A stretch of 64,000 bases of DNA, taken from positions 165,928 through 229,927 of the forward strand of contig NZ_FOTM01000005.1 in NCBI RefSeq assembly GCF_900114565.1, given 5' to 3'. The first letter of the stretch is position 1. Every line of letters begins with the position of its first letter. The position numbers and the translations under genes are program-made. This DNA comes from Leifsonia sp. CL147 (GTDB lineage: Bacteria > Actinomycetota > Actinomycetes > Actinomycetales > Microbacteriaceae). The notes beneath the pieces are model-generated. The model made no database searches. It had not been told where the DNA came from and was given only the letters and a program-made list of their open reading frames with translations. Positions 7,747-17,356 of the stretch are shown here, piece by piece.

Positions 7747-8673
7747 TCACTTGATCGGGTGGTCCTGCAGCCACTTCTTGGCGACCGCATCCGGCTGCGT
7801 CTTGCTCGCGCCCTGGTTCTCACCGTTCATCTCGATGAGGTCGGTCGTGGTGAGCTCCTTCGAGACCTTGTTCAGGATGTCCTTGACCTTCGCCGAGGCC
7901 TTCGACGTGTTGATCAGCGGCGCGATGTTCTGTGCTGCGATCAGGTTCTTCGGGTCCTTCAGCGTGACGAAGTCGTTGTCCTTGATCGCCGGGGTCGTCG
8001 TGTAGATGTCCGCCAGCTGCACGTCCCCGTTCTTCAGCGCTGCGACCGTCAGCGGGCCGCCCGAGTCGCTGATCGGCTTCAGCGTCGCGGTCACGCCGTA
8101 GGCCGACTTGAGGCCCGGGATGCCGTAGGGCCGGGTCTGGAACTCCGGATTGGCGCCCACCGTCAGCGGCTCGGTGACCTTCTTGAGGTCATCGAGGCTG
8201 GTGACCTTCCACTTCTCGGAGAACGCCTTGGTCACGTTGTACGAGTCGGCGTCCTGCGCCTGGGACTGATCGAGCACCTCGTAACCCTTCGGCAGCGCCG
8301 TGCCGAGACCGGCGTAGACGTCGTCGCTGGAGGTCGCGGTGCTGTTCTTGTCGTAGAACTGGAGCAGGTTGCCGGTGTACTCGGGGATCAGGTCGATGGA
8401 CCCGTCCTGGAGCGCCTTCAGGTAGACGTCGCGCTGGCCGATGCTCGGCTTGTAGTCGACCTTCACGCCGTTCGCCGCGAGGGCCTGGCCGTAGATCTGC
8501 ATGAGGATCTCGGACTCGCCGAACGCGGCCGAGCCGACGATGACCGAGTCGCTGGAGGACGATGCCGAGCTGGTGCTGAAAGCGCCGCCCCCGGACGAGC
8601 AGGCGCTGAGGGCGAGCAGCGCCCCGGCGGCCAGGACGCCGGCCGCGAGGCGGCTCTTCTTCGATGCGAACAT
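7747..8673 (-). CDS. Osmoprotectant ABC transporter substrate-binding lipoprotein
   Basis: 308 residues, OpuAC/OsmF-type binding protein for glycine betaine, choline or related quaternary amines. A lipoprotein signal ends in LALSAC (lipobox, Cys near residue 24), then a Ser-rich linker and the periplasmic-binding fold beginning VIVGSAAFGESEILMQIYG. EYTGN and similar motifs are typical of this family. ATG at 8673 preceded by GAAGAGAG; an upstream in-frame ATG at 8706 would give an unlikely charged extension. Last gene of the four-gene importer operon. Which solute it binds cannot be read from sequence. Confidence 0.9.
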   Translation of the reverse strand: MFASKKSRLAAGVLAAGALLALSACSSGGGAFSTSSASSSSDSVIVGSAAFGESEILMQIYGQALAANGVKVDYKPSIGQRDVYLKALQDGSIDLIPEYTGNLLQFYDKNSTATSSDDVYAGLGTALPKGYEVLDQSQAQDADSYNVTKAFSEKWKVTSLDDLKKVTEPLTVGANPEFQTRPYGIPGLKSAYGVTATLKPISDSGGPLTVAALKNGDVQLADIYTTTPAIKDNDFVTLKDPKNLIAAQNIAPLINTSKASAKVKDILNKVSKELTTTDLIEMNGENQGASKTQPDAVAKKWLQDHPIK

Positions 8674-8742
8674 GATCTCTCTTCTCTTCGATCTCTCGAT
8701 GTGCATGGGTTGAGGTGGAACTGCTGTGGAAAATGGGACAGG

Positions 8743-9486
8743 TCAGGTGGTGGGAGCGCCCTCGGGCGCGGAGGCGCGCCCGGAACGCCGGGACTCCCCC
8801 TCGGTCGTGACGCGCACCCGGCCGGCCGTGACGCCGCGCGGCACGACGAGCTTCTGGGCCAGGGCGAACAGCCCGTCGGACACCAGGGCGAGCACGATGA
8901 CGATGATCGAGCCGCCGAGGATCTCCGGGTAGTTCTGGACGGCGATCCCGTCGAATAGGAACCGCCCGAGACCGCCGACGGGAAGGATCGCCGCGACCGT
9001 CCAGGTGGCGATCACCTGGAGCGCTCCCGACCGGATCCCGCCGATCACCAGCGGCAGCGCCAGGGGCAGCTCCACCTTGGTGAAGACCTGCCAGCCGGTC
9101 ATGCCGATCGCGCGAGCGGCGTCGATCGGTGCACGGTCGACCGATTCCAGCCCGGAGTAGGCGCCGGCGAGGATCGGCGGAATCGCCAGGATGGTCAGCG
9201 CGATCAGCGGAGGGCCGATGGACAGGTTCGTCGTGATGAGAGCGAGATAGACGACGAGTCCGAGGGTCGGGAGCGCACGAAGGGCCCCGGACAGCCCCAC
9301 GGCGAGACCCCGGAGCCGGCCGCTGTGCCCGATGGCGAAACCGATCGGCAGAGCGATCGCGCAGGCGAGCAGCAGCGTCAGCAGCGAGTACACGACGTGT
9401 TCGCCGATCCGCGCGGGGATACCGCTGGCTCCCGGCCAATTCACCGGGTCGAAGATCCAGCCGAAGGCGGCGAGGACGTCGGTCAT
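8743..9486 (-). CDS. Osmoprotectant ABC transporter permease
   Basis: 247-residue permease of the OpuCB/OpuCD type with about six membrane segments and the cytoplasmic coupling region around GVAPSR-like position (here AARAIGMTGWQVFTKVELP). ATG at 9486 overlaps the stop of the preceding permease gene (ATGA). It should form a heterodimer with that paralogue and use the ATPase encoded at 10169-11077. Confidence 0.9.
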   Translation of the reverse strand: MTDVLAAFGWIFDPVNWPGASGIPARIGEHVVYSLLTLLLACAIALPIGFAIGHSGRLRGLAVGLSGALRALPTLGLVVYLALITTNLSIGPPLIALTILAIPPILAGAYSGLESVDRAPIDAARAIGMTGWQVFTKVELPLALPLVIGGIRSGALQVIATWTVAAILPVGGLGRFLFDGIAVQNYPEILGGSIIVIVLALVSDGLFALAQKLVVPRGVTAGRVRVTTEGESRRSGRASAPEGAPTT

Positions 9487-10172
9487 GCGCCGGTCACCGC
9501 CCTCATCGCGGCACGGCGACTGAGCCGGCGGGCACGGCGATCGGCACTCGTCCACGGCATCAGCAGGCGTCCGAGCCCCACGAGGATCAGGTCGAACACG
9601 AGGGCCAGCAGCATGATCATCACGATGCCGACCGCGACCTCTTCCGGATAGTACCCATTGAGTCCGCGCGTGAACAGCTGCCCGAGATTCGGCACGCCGA
9701 GCAGCGCTCCGACGCTCACGAGGCTCACGGTGCTGACCGAGACCACGCGCAACCCGGCGAGCAGGACCGGACCCGCCAGCGGGAGCTCGACCGTCCAGAA
9801 CCGACGCCAGGCCGAGAAGCCGACGGCGGTCGCTGACTGCAGCACGTCACCCGGTACGGACGCCAGCGCATCCGCCGTCGTCCGGACCATGAGCGCCAGC
9901 GCGTAGATGCTCAGCGCCACGACGACGTTGAGAGGCGACAGGATCTGGGTGCCGATCAGTGCGGGCATCGCGAAGAACAGCGGGAGCGACGGGATCGCGT
10001 ACAGGATGCCGCCGATCGTGAGGAGCGCCGCGCGCGTCAGCCGGTAGCGGTTGGCGACCCACCCGATGGGCAGCGAGACGACGAAACCGATGACGATCGG
10101 GAGCGCGCTGAGCCACACGTGCGAGAGCGTGAGATTCCAGACCAGGCCGAAGTTCGACCACAGAAAGCTCAC
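9483..10172 (-). CDS. Osmoprotectant ABC transporter permease (second)
   Basis: 229 residues, paralogous to the next gene. Hydrophobic segments fill residues 8-215, and the coupling motif reads ATAVGFSAWRRFWTVELPLA. GTG start at 10172 overlaps the stop of the ATPase gene (GTGA). A basic C-terminal tail follows the last helix. Two permeases, one ATPase and one lipoprotein match the OpuC layout of Gram-positive bacteria. Confidence 0.9.
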   Translation of the reverse strand: MSFLWSNFGLVWNLTLSHVWLSALPIVIGFVVSLPIGWVANRYRLTRAALLTIGGILYAIPSLPLFFAMPALIGTQILSPLNVVVALSIYALALMVRTTADALASVPGDVLQSATAVGFSAWRRFWTVELPLAGPVLLAGLRVVSVSTVSLVSVGALLGVPNLGQLFTRGLNGYYPEEVAVGIVMIMLLALVFDLILVGLGRLLMPWTSADRRARRLSRRAAMRAVTGA

Positions 10173-11077
10173 GGCGCGTCCTCACCCTGCGCCGGAGCAC
10201 CCGCGACCGAGACGGTCGCGGCCTTTGCCTCGGAGGATCCGGCGCCACGCGGCGAGCCGGAGAGGACGCCCGCGGGGCGGCCGTCGCTGTCGACGAGCAC
10301 CGATCCGGTCGGCGTCTCCTCGACGTGCAACGCCCGCCGGCCCCGATCGGCGCCGATGAACGATGCGACGAAGTCGTCGGCCGGGTCGGCCAGGATTTCG
10401 GACGGCGTGCCCTTCTGGGCGACGATGCCGCCCTTTCGGAAGATCACCACCTGGTCGCCGAGCTTGAACGCCTCGTCGATGTCGTGGGTGACGAAGACGA
10501 CCGTCTTCCCCAGGTCGCGCTGCAGCCGGAGCAGCTCCTGCTGGAGGTCTTCGCGCACGATCGGGTCGACGGCACCGAACGGCTCGTCCATCAGGAGGAT
10601 GTTGGGGTCGACGGCGAGACCGCGCGCCACGCCGACGCGCTGCTGCTGACCGCCGGAGAGCTGGCTCGGGTAGCGGTCGGCCAGCGACCGCTCCAAGCCC
10701 ACCGTGTCCATCAGGTCGAGTGCGCGCCCCCGCGCATCCTTCTTCGACACGCCTTTCAGCAGAGGCACGGTCGCGATGTTGTCCACGACCTTGCGGTGCG
10801 GCAGGAGCCCCGAGTTCTGCATGACGTAGCCGATCGAGCGCCGCAGGGCGACGGGCTTGAGGGAGAGCACGTCCTCGCCGTCGATCTCGATCCGGCCGGA
10901 GGTCGGGTCGACCATGCGGTTGATCATCCGCAGGATGGTCGTCTTGCCGCTGCCCGAGGAGCCCACCAGCACGGTGATCCGCCGCGACGGCACGACCAGC
11001 GAGAAGTCGTCGACAGCCAGCGTCCCGTCGGGGAAGCGCTTGGTCACGTCCCGGAACTCGATCACGTCAGCGCCCAT
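10169..11077 (-). CDS. Osmoprotectant ABC transporter ATP-binding protein
   Basis: 302 residues. Walker A (VGSSGSGKTT), Q-loop (YVMQNSGLLPH), signature (LSGGQQQRVGVARGLA), Walker B (ILLMDEPFGAVDP) and H-loop (VTHDIDEAF) are intact. The pattern matches OpuCA/ProV-type ATPases. After the nucleotide-binding domain (to about residue 240) a short region of ~60 residues replaces the paired CBS domains of classic OpuCA, so ionic-strength sensing through CBS is not evident. First gene of the importer operon; promoter expected in 11078-11330. Confidence 0.92.
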   Translation of the reverse strand: MGADVIEFRDVTKRFPDGTLAVDDFSLVVPSRRITVLVGSSGSGKTTILRMINRMVDPTSGRIEIDGEDVLSLKPVALRRSIGYVMQNSGLLPHRKVVDNIATVPLLKGVSKKDARGRALDLMDTVGLERSLADRYPSQLSGGQQQRVGVARGLAVDPNILLMDEPFGAVDPIVREDLQQELLRLQRDLGKTVVFVTHDIDEAFKLGDQVVIFRKGGIVAQKGTPSEILADPADDFVASFIGADRGRRALHVEETPTGSVLVDSDGRPAGVLSGSPRGAGSSEAKAATVSVAGAPAQGEDAP

Positions 11078-11143
11078 TCGTTTGAGGCGGCGGCGCTCTG
11101 GGAACGGCGCGCACGATCAAGGCTCGTGCGGCCTGTCGTCGTG

Positions 11144-11158
11144 GGGATCATCGATCCC
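11144..11158. promoter_or_regulatory. Possible operator in front of importer operon
   Basis: Perfect inverted repeat GGGATC-ATC-GATCCC, 67 bp upstream of the ATPase start and 172 bp downstream of the TetR gene. Its size suits a dimeric regulator. I see no clear -10/-35 pair in the rest of 11078-11330. Confidence 0.4.
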
Positions 11159-11330
11159 AGCCAAACAGCGTCGGCCGCTTTCCGCAATGAAATCCGACGT
11201 TTTATCTGGCGCAGGGTCGGTCGCATTCCGGCCCCCTTTCCGATCCGTGGCGGGTCCGTGCTGACAACAACCTGCCACACGCCACCGACATTCCCCCCGG
11301 AACCGGATTCGCCGGGACCCGGCGCCGAGG

Positions 11331-11987
11331 TCAGACCTTCGGCCCGAACCGCCGCTCCAGATACTCCCGGGCGACGGTCCGCGCTTCTGCGATATACCGC
11401 TCATCGCCGTGCGGATCCTCCACGAACGCGCGGTTGATCAGGGAATCCATGATCTCGACCACGACCTGGAGGCGGAAGGCGAGGTCCTGCCCCGCCGGAA
11501 GCCCGTACTCGTCGGAGAGGATCTGCGCGAACTGGGTCGCGAATCCCGAGGTCGCCACCACCTCGTCCTCGGGAACCCCCGAGCGCTCGGCGTCGGAGAA
11601 CCGGATGATGCGGAAGCCCGGCTCTGTGCGGAACATGTCGACGAAGGCGTCGATGGCGCACTCCACCGCGTTCCACCAGTGCTCCGGCGACTGGGCGTCG
11701 ATGGCCTCGACCACCGAGTGGCGGTAGCGGAGCAGGGCGCGGTCGCGCAGCGCTTGGAGGAGCACGATGCGATCCGGGAAATAGCGGTACACGGTTCCGA
11801 TGGATGCTCCGGCGCGCTCGGCCACCATCGCAGTGGTGAGCCGATCGAAGCCGATCTCGTCGACCACTTCGGCGGCGGCGTCGAGCAGGGCATCGATCCG
11901 GGCGGCGCTGCGCTCCTGGATCGGTTCCGTGCGCACGAGCGGCGCTCCGACGGTGTTCTGACCGGTGACCAGATCATTGATGGGCAC
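11331..11987 (-). CDS. TetR-family transcriptional regulator
   Basis: 218 residues. The N-terminal TetR DNA-binding domain (about residues 22-70) includes FDRLTTAMVAERAGASIGTV followed by YRYFPDR, the standard family motif. The C-terminal ligand-binding part resembles TetR_C-type regulators (SDEYGL, MDSLINRAF). I place the start at the GTG at 11987, 8 nt after AGAAGGAG; a TTG at 12014 is less likely. It is co-oriented with the osmoprotectant importer 253 bp downstream and divergent from the App1 gene. Its target is not shown; palindromes at 11144 and 12130 are candidates. Confidence 0.85.
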   Translation of the reverse strand: MPINDLVTGQNTVGAPLVRTEPIQERSAARIDALLDAAAEVVDEIGFDRLTTAMVAERAGASIGTVYRYFPDRIVLLQALRDRALLRYRHSVVEAIDAQSPEHWWNAVECAIDAFVDMFRTEPGFRIIRFSDAERSGVPEDEVVATSGFATQFAQILSDEYGLPAGQDLAFRLQVVVEIMDSLINRAFVEDPHGDERYIAEARTVAREYLERRFGPKV

Positions 11988-12129
11988 GAGGGATGCTCCT
12001 TCTTTCTCGAACAAGGCGATGTTGCGGGTCCCCAGCCCGGCGATGGGATCACCATCGCACTAACGGAGATCATATTCGTGGAAACCTCACTTCCGCTGGG
12101 CATTGCTTTCGACGCGCCGCAGAAACGGG

Positions 12130-12145
12130 CCCCCAGATCTGGGGG
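12130..12145. promoter_or_regulatory. 16-bp perfect palindrome in the TetR/App1 gap
   Basis: CCCCCAGATCTGGGGG, centred between divergent genes 142 bp from the TetR start and 42 bp from the App1 start. It may be a TetR operator or a short hairpin in the App1 leader. Confidence 0.45.
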
Positions 12146-12187
12146 ATGCATTCGTGCGCACGTTCACTCCATGAGAAAATGAGGTCA

Positions 12188-13285
12188 ATGCTCTCTCCCG
12201 AATCGCGCCCCGAGCCCGTCTCCGGCGACCCCGTCGCCCGGCGCGCTGCAGGGGTCGAGCCGATCATGCACCGGGCGGCACGCCTGGAGGACGCCTTCCA
12301 CGAGTTCCGCGCCCGGCGGGCACGGAAGCGCGGATTCCTCGCCACGGTCGTCCCGTACACCGGCTACGGTTCGCCGAGCTGGGTGCGGATCCTCGGCCGC
12401 GTCGTGCTCGCGAAGGACCCGCGCCCGGGCAGCCGGGCGGAGCGACTCCACCGCAAACGCGAGGAGTCCGTCCGCGGCTGGCGGTCGTTCGTCAGCGTGC
12501 CGCTCGCGCAGACGACCGTGACCGTGGAGGTCGAAGGCGACCGGCACGAGGTGGTGACCGACCGGGGCGGTGTGATCGACACCGTCATCCCGGTGCAGCT
12601 CACTCCGGGCTGGCACACGATCAGGCTGTCCACCTCGGACTCGTCCCGGGTCTTCGAGGCGCCCGTGTACATCGTCGACCCCAAGGCGACGTTCGGCATC
12701 ATCTCCGATGTGGACGACACCGTCATGGTCACCGCGCTTCCCCGGCCGCTCCTCGCCGCGTGGAACACGTTCGTCCTCGACGAGCACGCCCGCGTGCCGA
12801 CGCCCGGCATGTCGGTACTGCTCGAGCGGCTGGCGTCCGCCCATCCCGGCGCCCCCGTCATCTACCTGTCGACCGGCGCCTGGAACGTCGCACCGACGCT
12901 GTCGCGCTTCCTCTCGCGGAACCTCTTCCCCGCCGGCCCGCTGCTGCTCACCGACTGGGGGCCGACGCACGACCGCTGGTTCCGCAGCGGGACCGAGCAC
13001 AAGCGCACCAGCCTGGCCCGGCTCGCGGAGGAGTTCCCCGGCCTCCGGTGGCTGCTCATCGGCGACGACGGGCAGCACGACGAAGACCTGTACGGCGAGT
13101 TCACGATGGAGCACCCGGAGAATGTGGCGGCCGTCGCCATCCGTCAGCTCTCCAGCGGCGAGGCGGTGCTGGCCGGTGGCCGGTCGAAGGCCGACAAGCA
13201 CCGCGAGCTCTCCGGGAGGCCGTGGGTGTACGCCCCGGACGGCGCGGGCCTCAGCGAGCAGCTCACCGAGCTCGAACTGTTCTAG
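12188..13285 (+). CDS. App1-family (DUF2183) phosphatidate phosphatase-like protein
   Basis: 365 residues. The core (from about residue 170) has the HAD-type catalytic motif SDVDDTVMVT, later YLSTGAWN and LIGDDGQHDEDLY, as in App1-type phosphatidate phosphatases. In yeast App1 makes diacylglycerol; the role in actinobacteria is not known to me. The N-terminal half carries a beta-rich region (SVPLAQTTVTVEVEGDRHEV...). No signal peptide, so cytoplasmic or membrane-associated. Start at ATG 12188 behind GAGG; ATG 12179 is an alternative. Confidence 0.82.
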   Translation: MLSPESRPEPVSGDPVARRAAGVEPIMHRAARLEDAFHEFRARRARKRGFLATVVPYTGYGSPSWVRILGRVVLAKDPRPGSRAERLHRKREESVRGWRSFVSVPLAQTTVTVEVEGDRHEVVTDRGGVIDTVIPVQLTPGWHTIRLSTSDSSRVFEAPVYIVDPKATFGIISDVDDTVMVTALPRPLLAAWNTFVLDEHARVPTPGMSVLLERLASAHPGAPVIYLSTGAWNVAPTLSRFLSRNLFPAGPLLLTDWGPTHDRWFRSGTEHKRTSLARLAEEFPGLRWLLIGDDGQHDEDLYGEFTMEHPENVAAVAIRQLSSGEAVLAGGRSKADKHRELSGRPWVYAPDGAGLSEQLTELELF

Positions 13286-13337
13286 CCGCCGCCTCTGGTG
13301 ACCGCCGGATGTCGGAGGTTGCTGGCAGGCTGGTGCC

Positions 13338-14444
13338 ATGCCCGCCAGCCGATCCGACCTGCTCCGCCTGCGGCGCCTCGCCCACGCGATCGACGGCCCT
13401 CGGGAGCCGGACGCGGCGTCCGCTGTGCGCCGGATGCTGGCGGTCCAGGGCCAGGACTTCGCCGCGGGATGCTGGGCTCTCGCCCTGCGGACGACCGGGG
13501 CGACGCACGCCGATGTCCTGGCCGACCTCGACGCGGGCCGGGTGATCCGCTCCTGGCCGATGCGCGGCACCCTGCACTTCGTCCCGCCGGAGGATCTGAG
13601 GTGGATGCTGTCGGTCACCATGGAGCGCCTCGTGGCCGGGCTCGGGCGACGCCAGGAGCAGCTCGGCCTCGCGGCCGCGGACTTCGCCCATGCCGCGGAG
13701 GTCGTCACGGCCGCGCTCGCGGGCGGCAGCAGCATCGGCCGCGCGGAGCTGATGCGGCTGTGGGAGGAGGCCGGCATCGTCACCGCCGGACAGCGCGGCT
13801 ACCACCTGATCTACTACCTCGCGCAGACCGGCCTGCTGTGCTGGGGCCCGGTGGTCCGGGTCGGCAACGGCAACGCGACGCAGGCACTCGTGCTGCTCGA
13901 CGAATGGGCGCCTCCTCCGCCTCCGCTGGAGCCCGACGAAGCGATCGCCCGGTTCCTCCTGCGGTATCTGCAGGGGCACGGGCCGGCGACCCTGCGAGAT
14001 TTCGTCTGGTGGATCAAGGGCACGGTCTCCGCGGCGAAGACGGCACGCGCGGTGCTCTCAGACGCGCTGACCACGATGGAGGTGGACGGCGTGGAGTACA
14101 TCCTGACCGCCGAACTCGCGGATCGCGCTGCGGGGATGCCCGCCTCCCGAAGCGAGAAGGATGCCGTGCACCTGCTGCCGGCGTTCGACGAGTACCTGCT
14201 CGGGTACCAGGTCCGCTCCCCCATCCTCGACGACGAGCACGCCGAGCTGATCGTCCCCGGCGGCAACGGCGTCTTCCAGCCGGTCATCGTCGCCGGTGGG
14301 CGGGTCGTCGGAACCTGGCGCCGAGACGGCTCCCGGGTGGTGCCGCAGCCGTTCGAGCCGCTGAGCGCGGCGCGGACCGCGCGCCTGGAACGATCGGCAC
14401 GCGAATACGCCCGCTACGCCGGGGGGAAATCCTCACGGACGTAG
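13338..14444 (+). CDS. Winged-helix DNA-binding (HTH_42, AlkZ/AlkX-like) protein
   Basis: 368 residues of the HTH_42 superfamily, which includes the AlkZ/YcaQ DNA glycosylases that unhook alkyl crosslinks. Family landmarks seen: SAVRRMLAVQGQDFAAG, SWPMRGTLHFV, LLPAFDEYLLGYQ and IVPGGNGVFQPVIV. Gln37 and Gln39 fall in the place of the AlkZ catalytic Gln-x-Gln motif. Many actinobacterial members are uncharacterised, so enzymatic activity is inference. Start ATG 13338 follows CAGGCT by 6 nt, a possible leaderless arrangement. Gap of 52 bp after the App1 gene. Confidence 0.8.
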   Translation: MPASRSDLLRLRRLAHAIDGPREPDAASAVRRMLAVQGQDFAAGCWALALRTTGATHADVLADLDAGRVIRSWPMRGTLHFVPPEDLRWMLSVTMERLVAGLGRRQEQLGLAAADFAHAAEVVTAALAGGSSIGRAELMRLWEEAGIVTAGQRGYHLIYYLAQTGLLCWGPVVRVGNGNATQALVLLDEWAPPPPPLEPDEAIARFLLRYLQGHGPATLRDFVWWIKGTVSAAKTARAVLSDALTTMEVDGVEYILTAELADRAAGMPASRSEKDAVHLLPAFDEYLLGYQVRSPILDDEHAELIVPGGNGVFQPVIVAGGRVVGTWRRDGSRVVPQPFEPLSAARTARLERSAREYARYAGGKSSRT

Positions 14445-14449
14445 CCGGG

Positions 14450-14455
14450 TAGCGT
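14450..14455 (+). promoter_or_regulatory. -10 hexamer of leaderless exporter transcript
   Basis: TAGCGT followed by exactly 6 nt and the GTG start at 14462. It overlaps the end of the preceding gene region by only a few bases. Confidence 0.55.
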
Positions 14456-14461
14456 TGAGGG

Positions 14462-15556
14462 GTGGCACGCACCCGCTCGTCCAGACGTCGACTCTCCGCC
14501 GGCATCGCCATTCCCGCCACCATCCGGACGAGCACCCGCGCTCCGCTCCTCCAGGTGGTGAAGACCGCCGCGGCGATGATCCTGGCGTGGACGGTCGCCA
14601 CGATCTTCGTGCACGGCGAGCTCCCGATCTTCGCCACCATCGCCGCGCTGCTCGTCGTACAGCCGAGTGTCAATCAGTCGGTGGGACGTGCGGTGGAGCG
14701 GTCGCTCGGCGTCATCGTCGGCGTCGTCATCGCATACCTGATCGGCGCGGCCTTCGGAACGAACAGCTGGATCGTGCTCCTCGCCGTCGTGGTCTCCGTG
14801 CTCCTCGCATGGGCGCTGAAGCTGACGCCGGGCACCGCCAACCAGGTGCCCATCACGGCGATGCTGGTGCTCGCGATCGGCGCGTCGGACCCGCAGTACG
14901 CGGTCGCGCGCATCGTCGAGACGGTGATCGGCGCCGCCATCGGGGTGGTGATCAATGTGGCCGTCGTGCCGCCCGTGCTCACCGCACCCGCACGCCAGGC
15001 CGTTCTCGCTCTGGGGCTCGAGATCTCGTCCACCCTGGACCGGCTGGCGAACGCCCTCATGACCGGGCACACGCGAGCGGAACTGGATGCGCTCCTCATC
15101 GAGGCGCGCCTGCTGCGGCCGATGGAGGTCAAGGCCCAGACCGCTCTGACTGCGGCGAACGAGAGCCTGTCACTGAACCCGCGGCAGCGGCGGCACCGTG
15201 CTTTCCTCGAGCACGACCAGGAGCTCTTCGAGAGCCTGCGCCCCCTGATCAACCGCACGCTCGGGATGACACGGGCGTATCACGACCACTACGACGACAG
15301 CCTCGCCGGCGAGCCGACCATCCGCGCCATCGCCGACGAGCTGCACCGCGCCGCCCACGACCTGCGGCTCCTCGCCCGCGACCCGGGCGAAGCCGTCGCC
15401 GAACCGGGCACCGAGACGGCCGGGCTGCCGGTGCTCACCGCCCCGCTGACCGTCGTGACGCCGGATCCGCGCCACTGGGTGCTCATCGGTTCCCTCGTCG
15501 AGGACCTCCGCCGCATCCACGTGGAGATCGCCGGCGACGACGCCGCCGCTGCCTGA
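14462..15556 (+). CDS. FUSC/aromatic acid exporter family membrane protein
   Basis: 364 residues. About six membrane segments occupy residues 28-175 (AAAMILAWTVATIFV, ATIAALLVVQPSVNQSVGRA, VVIAYLIGAAFG, IVLLAVVVSVLLAWAL and others), followed by a cytoplasmic helical domain rich in charged residues. The QPSVNQSVGRAVERSLG stretch is typical of FUSC/DUF939 proteins. These are thought to export small organic acids or similar compounds; the substrate is unknown here. GTG start, leaderless pattern. Confidence 0.82.
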   Translation: MARTRSSRRRLSAGIAIPATIRTSTRAPLLQVVKTAAAMILAWTVATIFVHGELPIFATIAALLVVQPSVNQSVGRAVERSLGVIVGVVIAYLIGAAFGTNSWIVLLAVVVSVLLAWALKLTPGTANQVPITAMLVLAIGASDPQYAVARIVETVIGAAIGVVINVAVVPPVLTAPARQAVLALGLEISSTLDRLANALMTGHTRAELDALLIEARLLRPMEVKAQTALTAANESLSLNPRQRRHRAFLEHDQELFESLRPLINRTLGMTRAYHDHYDDSLAGEPTIRAIADELHRAAHDLRLLARDPGEAVAEPGTETAGLPVLTAPLTVVTPDPRHWVLIGSLVEDLRRIHVEIAGDDAAAA

Positions 15557-15583
15557 CCCGGCCGGCCGCAGCCAGCCGCTGCC

Positions 15584-17350
15584 TCAGGCGGTGAGCTCGG
15601 CGACCGCCTCCGCCACAGGCAGGGTGCGCCGGTCGCCCGTGCGCCGGTTCCACAGCTCGACCTCGCCCTGCGCCGCCCCGCGCCCGACCACGAGCACCCG
15701 CGGCACGCCGATCAGCTCGGCGTCGCCGAACTTCACTCCCGGTGAGACCTTGGGGCGGTCGTCGTAGAGCACGTCGAGGCGTGCGTCCTCCAGCTGCCCG
15801 ACGACGTCCTCGGCGACCTCGTAGGCCAGCTCATCCCTGCCGGCCGCGACCACGTGCACGTCGAACGGAGCGACGGATTCGGGCCAGATGAGGCCCCGAT
15901 CGTCGTTGTTCTCCTCGGCGATGATCGCGAGGATGCGCGTCACGCCGATACCGTACGAGCCCATGGTGACCGTGACGAGCTTGCCGTTCTCGTCGAGCAC
16001 CTTCAGTCCCAGCGCCTCTGCGTACTTGCGGCCCAGCTGGAAGACGTGGCCGATCTCCATGCCGCGGGCCAGCTCGACCGGCCCGGAGCCGTCGGGGGCG
16101 GCGTCGCCGGGCTTGACGTCGGCGACCTCCACCACGCCGTCCCAGGCGAAGTCGCGCCCGGCGACCAGACCGAAGACGTGCTTGCCTTCGACGTTCGCGC
16201 CGGTGATCCATCCCGAGCCGTCCACCACCCGGGGGTCGACCACGTACCGGATGCCGGTGGCCGACTCCTCCCCGAGCACCGCGCCCAAGGGCGACCAGGG
16301 GCCGATGTAGCCCTTGACGAGCCCCGGATGGGCCGTGAAGTCCTCCTCGGTGGCCGCGTCGATCTGGGCGGGCGCGAACGCCACCTCGGCGCGCTTGAGG
16401 TCGACCTCGCGGTCTCCGGGCAGCCCGACGACGATCAGCTCGCGCCTGCCGTCGAGGTGGGTCAACGCGAGCACGACGTTCTTCAGCGTGTGCGCCGCCG
16501 TCCAGGGGCGACCGTCCGGACGCGGGTGCTTCTCGTTGGCGAGGTCCACCAGCGTCTGGATCGTCGGCGTGTTCGGGGTGTCGAGCACCTCCTGCGGCGT
16601 GAGCTTCTCGTACGTGCGCGTGGGCGGCGCGATGGTCGTGAACGCCTCGACGTTCGCCGCGTAGCCTCCTGCGGACCGCACGAACGTGTCCTCGCCGACA
16701 GGAGTCGGGTGCAGGAACTCCTCCGAGCGCGAACCGCCCATCGCTCCGGCGTCGGCCTGCACGATCACGTACGACAGCCCGAGCCGGGTGAAGATGCGCT
16801 CGTAGGCGTCGCGCTGCGCCAGGTAGCTCGCATCCAGGCCCTCATCGGTGTAGTCGAAGGAGTACGCATCCTTCATCGTGAACTCCCGGCCGCGCAGCAG
16901 GCCCGCCCGCGGCCGGGCCTCGTCACGGTACTTGTCCTGGATCTGGAAGATCGTCAGCGGCAGGTCTTTGTAGGACGAGTAGAGGTCCTTCACCAGGAGC
17001 GTGAAGACCTCCTCGTGCGTCGGCGCGAGCAGGTAGTCGCCGTCCTTGCGGTCCTTCAGACGGAAGATGCCGTCGCCGTACTCCTCCCATCGCCCGGTCG
17101 CCTCGTAGGGCTCCCGTGGCAGCAGAGCCGGGAAGTGCACCTCGTGCGCGCCCGCGGCGGCCATCTCCTCGCGGATGATCCGTTCGATCTTCTCCTTCAC
17201 CCGCAGGCCCAGCGGCAGCCACGCGAAGATCCCCGGCGCCTGGCGGCGGATGTAGCCGGCGCGGACGAGCAGGCGGTGGCTGGTCACCTCTGCGTCGGAG
17301 GGGTCTTCACGGAGGGTGCGGAGGAAGTAGTTGCTGAGGCGTGTTGGCAC
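15584..17350 (-). CDS. proS: Prolyl-tRNA synthetase, bacterial type
   Basis: 588 residues, charges tRNA-Pro with proline. The N-terminus ([19 protein letters not shown]), class II motif 2/3 region ([17 protein letters not shown]) and the inserted editing domain (about residues 240-410) mark the bacterial type, which hydrolyses mischarged Ala-tRNA-Pro. The anticodon-binding domain ends the protein ([33 protein letters not shown]). GTG at 17350 lies 6 nt after TAACAT, a leaderless pattern. Divergent from the RNase II-like gene. Confidence 0.96.
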   Translation of the reverse strand: MPTRLSNYFLRTLREDPSDAEVTSHRLLVRAGYIRRQAPGIFAWLPLGLRVKEKIERIIREEMAAAGAHEVHFPALLPREPYEATGRWEEYGDGIFRLKDRKDGDYLLAPTHEEVFTLLVKDLYSSYKDLPLTIFQIQDKYRDEARPRAGLLRGREFTMKDAYSFDYTDEGLDASYLAQRDAYERIFTRLGLSYVIVQADAGAMGGSRSEEFLHPTPVGEDTFVRSAGGYAANVEAFTTIAPPTRTYEKLTPQEVLDTPNTPTIQTLVDLANEKHPRPDGRPWTAAHTLKNVVLALTHLDGRRELIVVGLPGDREVDLKRAEVAFAPAQIDAATEEDFTAHPGLVKGYIGPWSPLGAVLGEESATGIRYVVDPRVVDGSGWITGANVEGKHVFGLVAGRDFAWDGVVEVADVKPGDAAPDGSGPVELARGMEIGHVFQLGRKYAEALGLKVLDENGKLVTVTMGSYGIGVTRILAIIAEENNDDRGLIWPESVAPFDVHVVAAGRDELAYEVAEDVVGQLEDARLDVLYDDRPKVSPGVKFGDAELIGVPRVLVVGRGAAQGEVELWNRRTGDRRTLPVAEAVAELTA

Positions 17351-17356
17351 CGTTCC

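Noticed and set aside
11078-11330. A short minus-strand open frame (11062-11280) between TetR and the importer ATPase.
   Set aside because: Overlaps the ATPase start, no ribosome-binding site, no recognisable protein features; taken as regulatory DNA.
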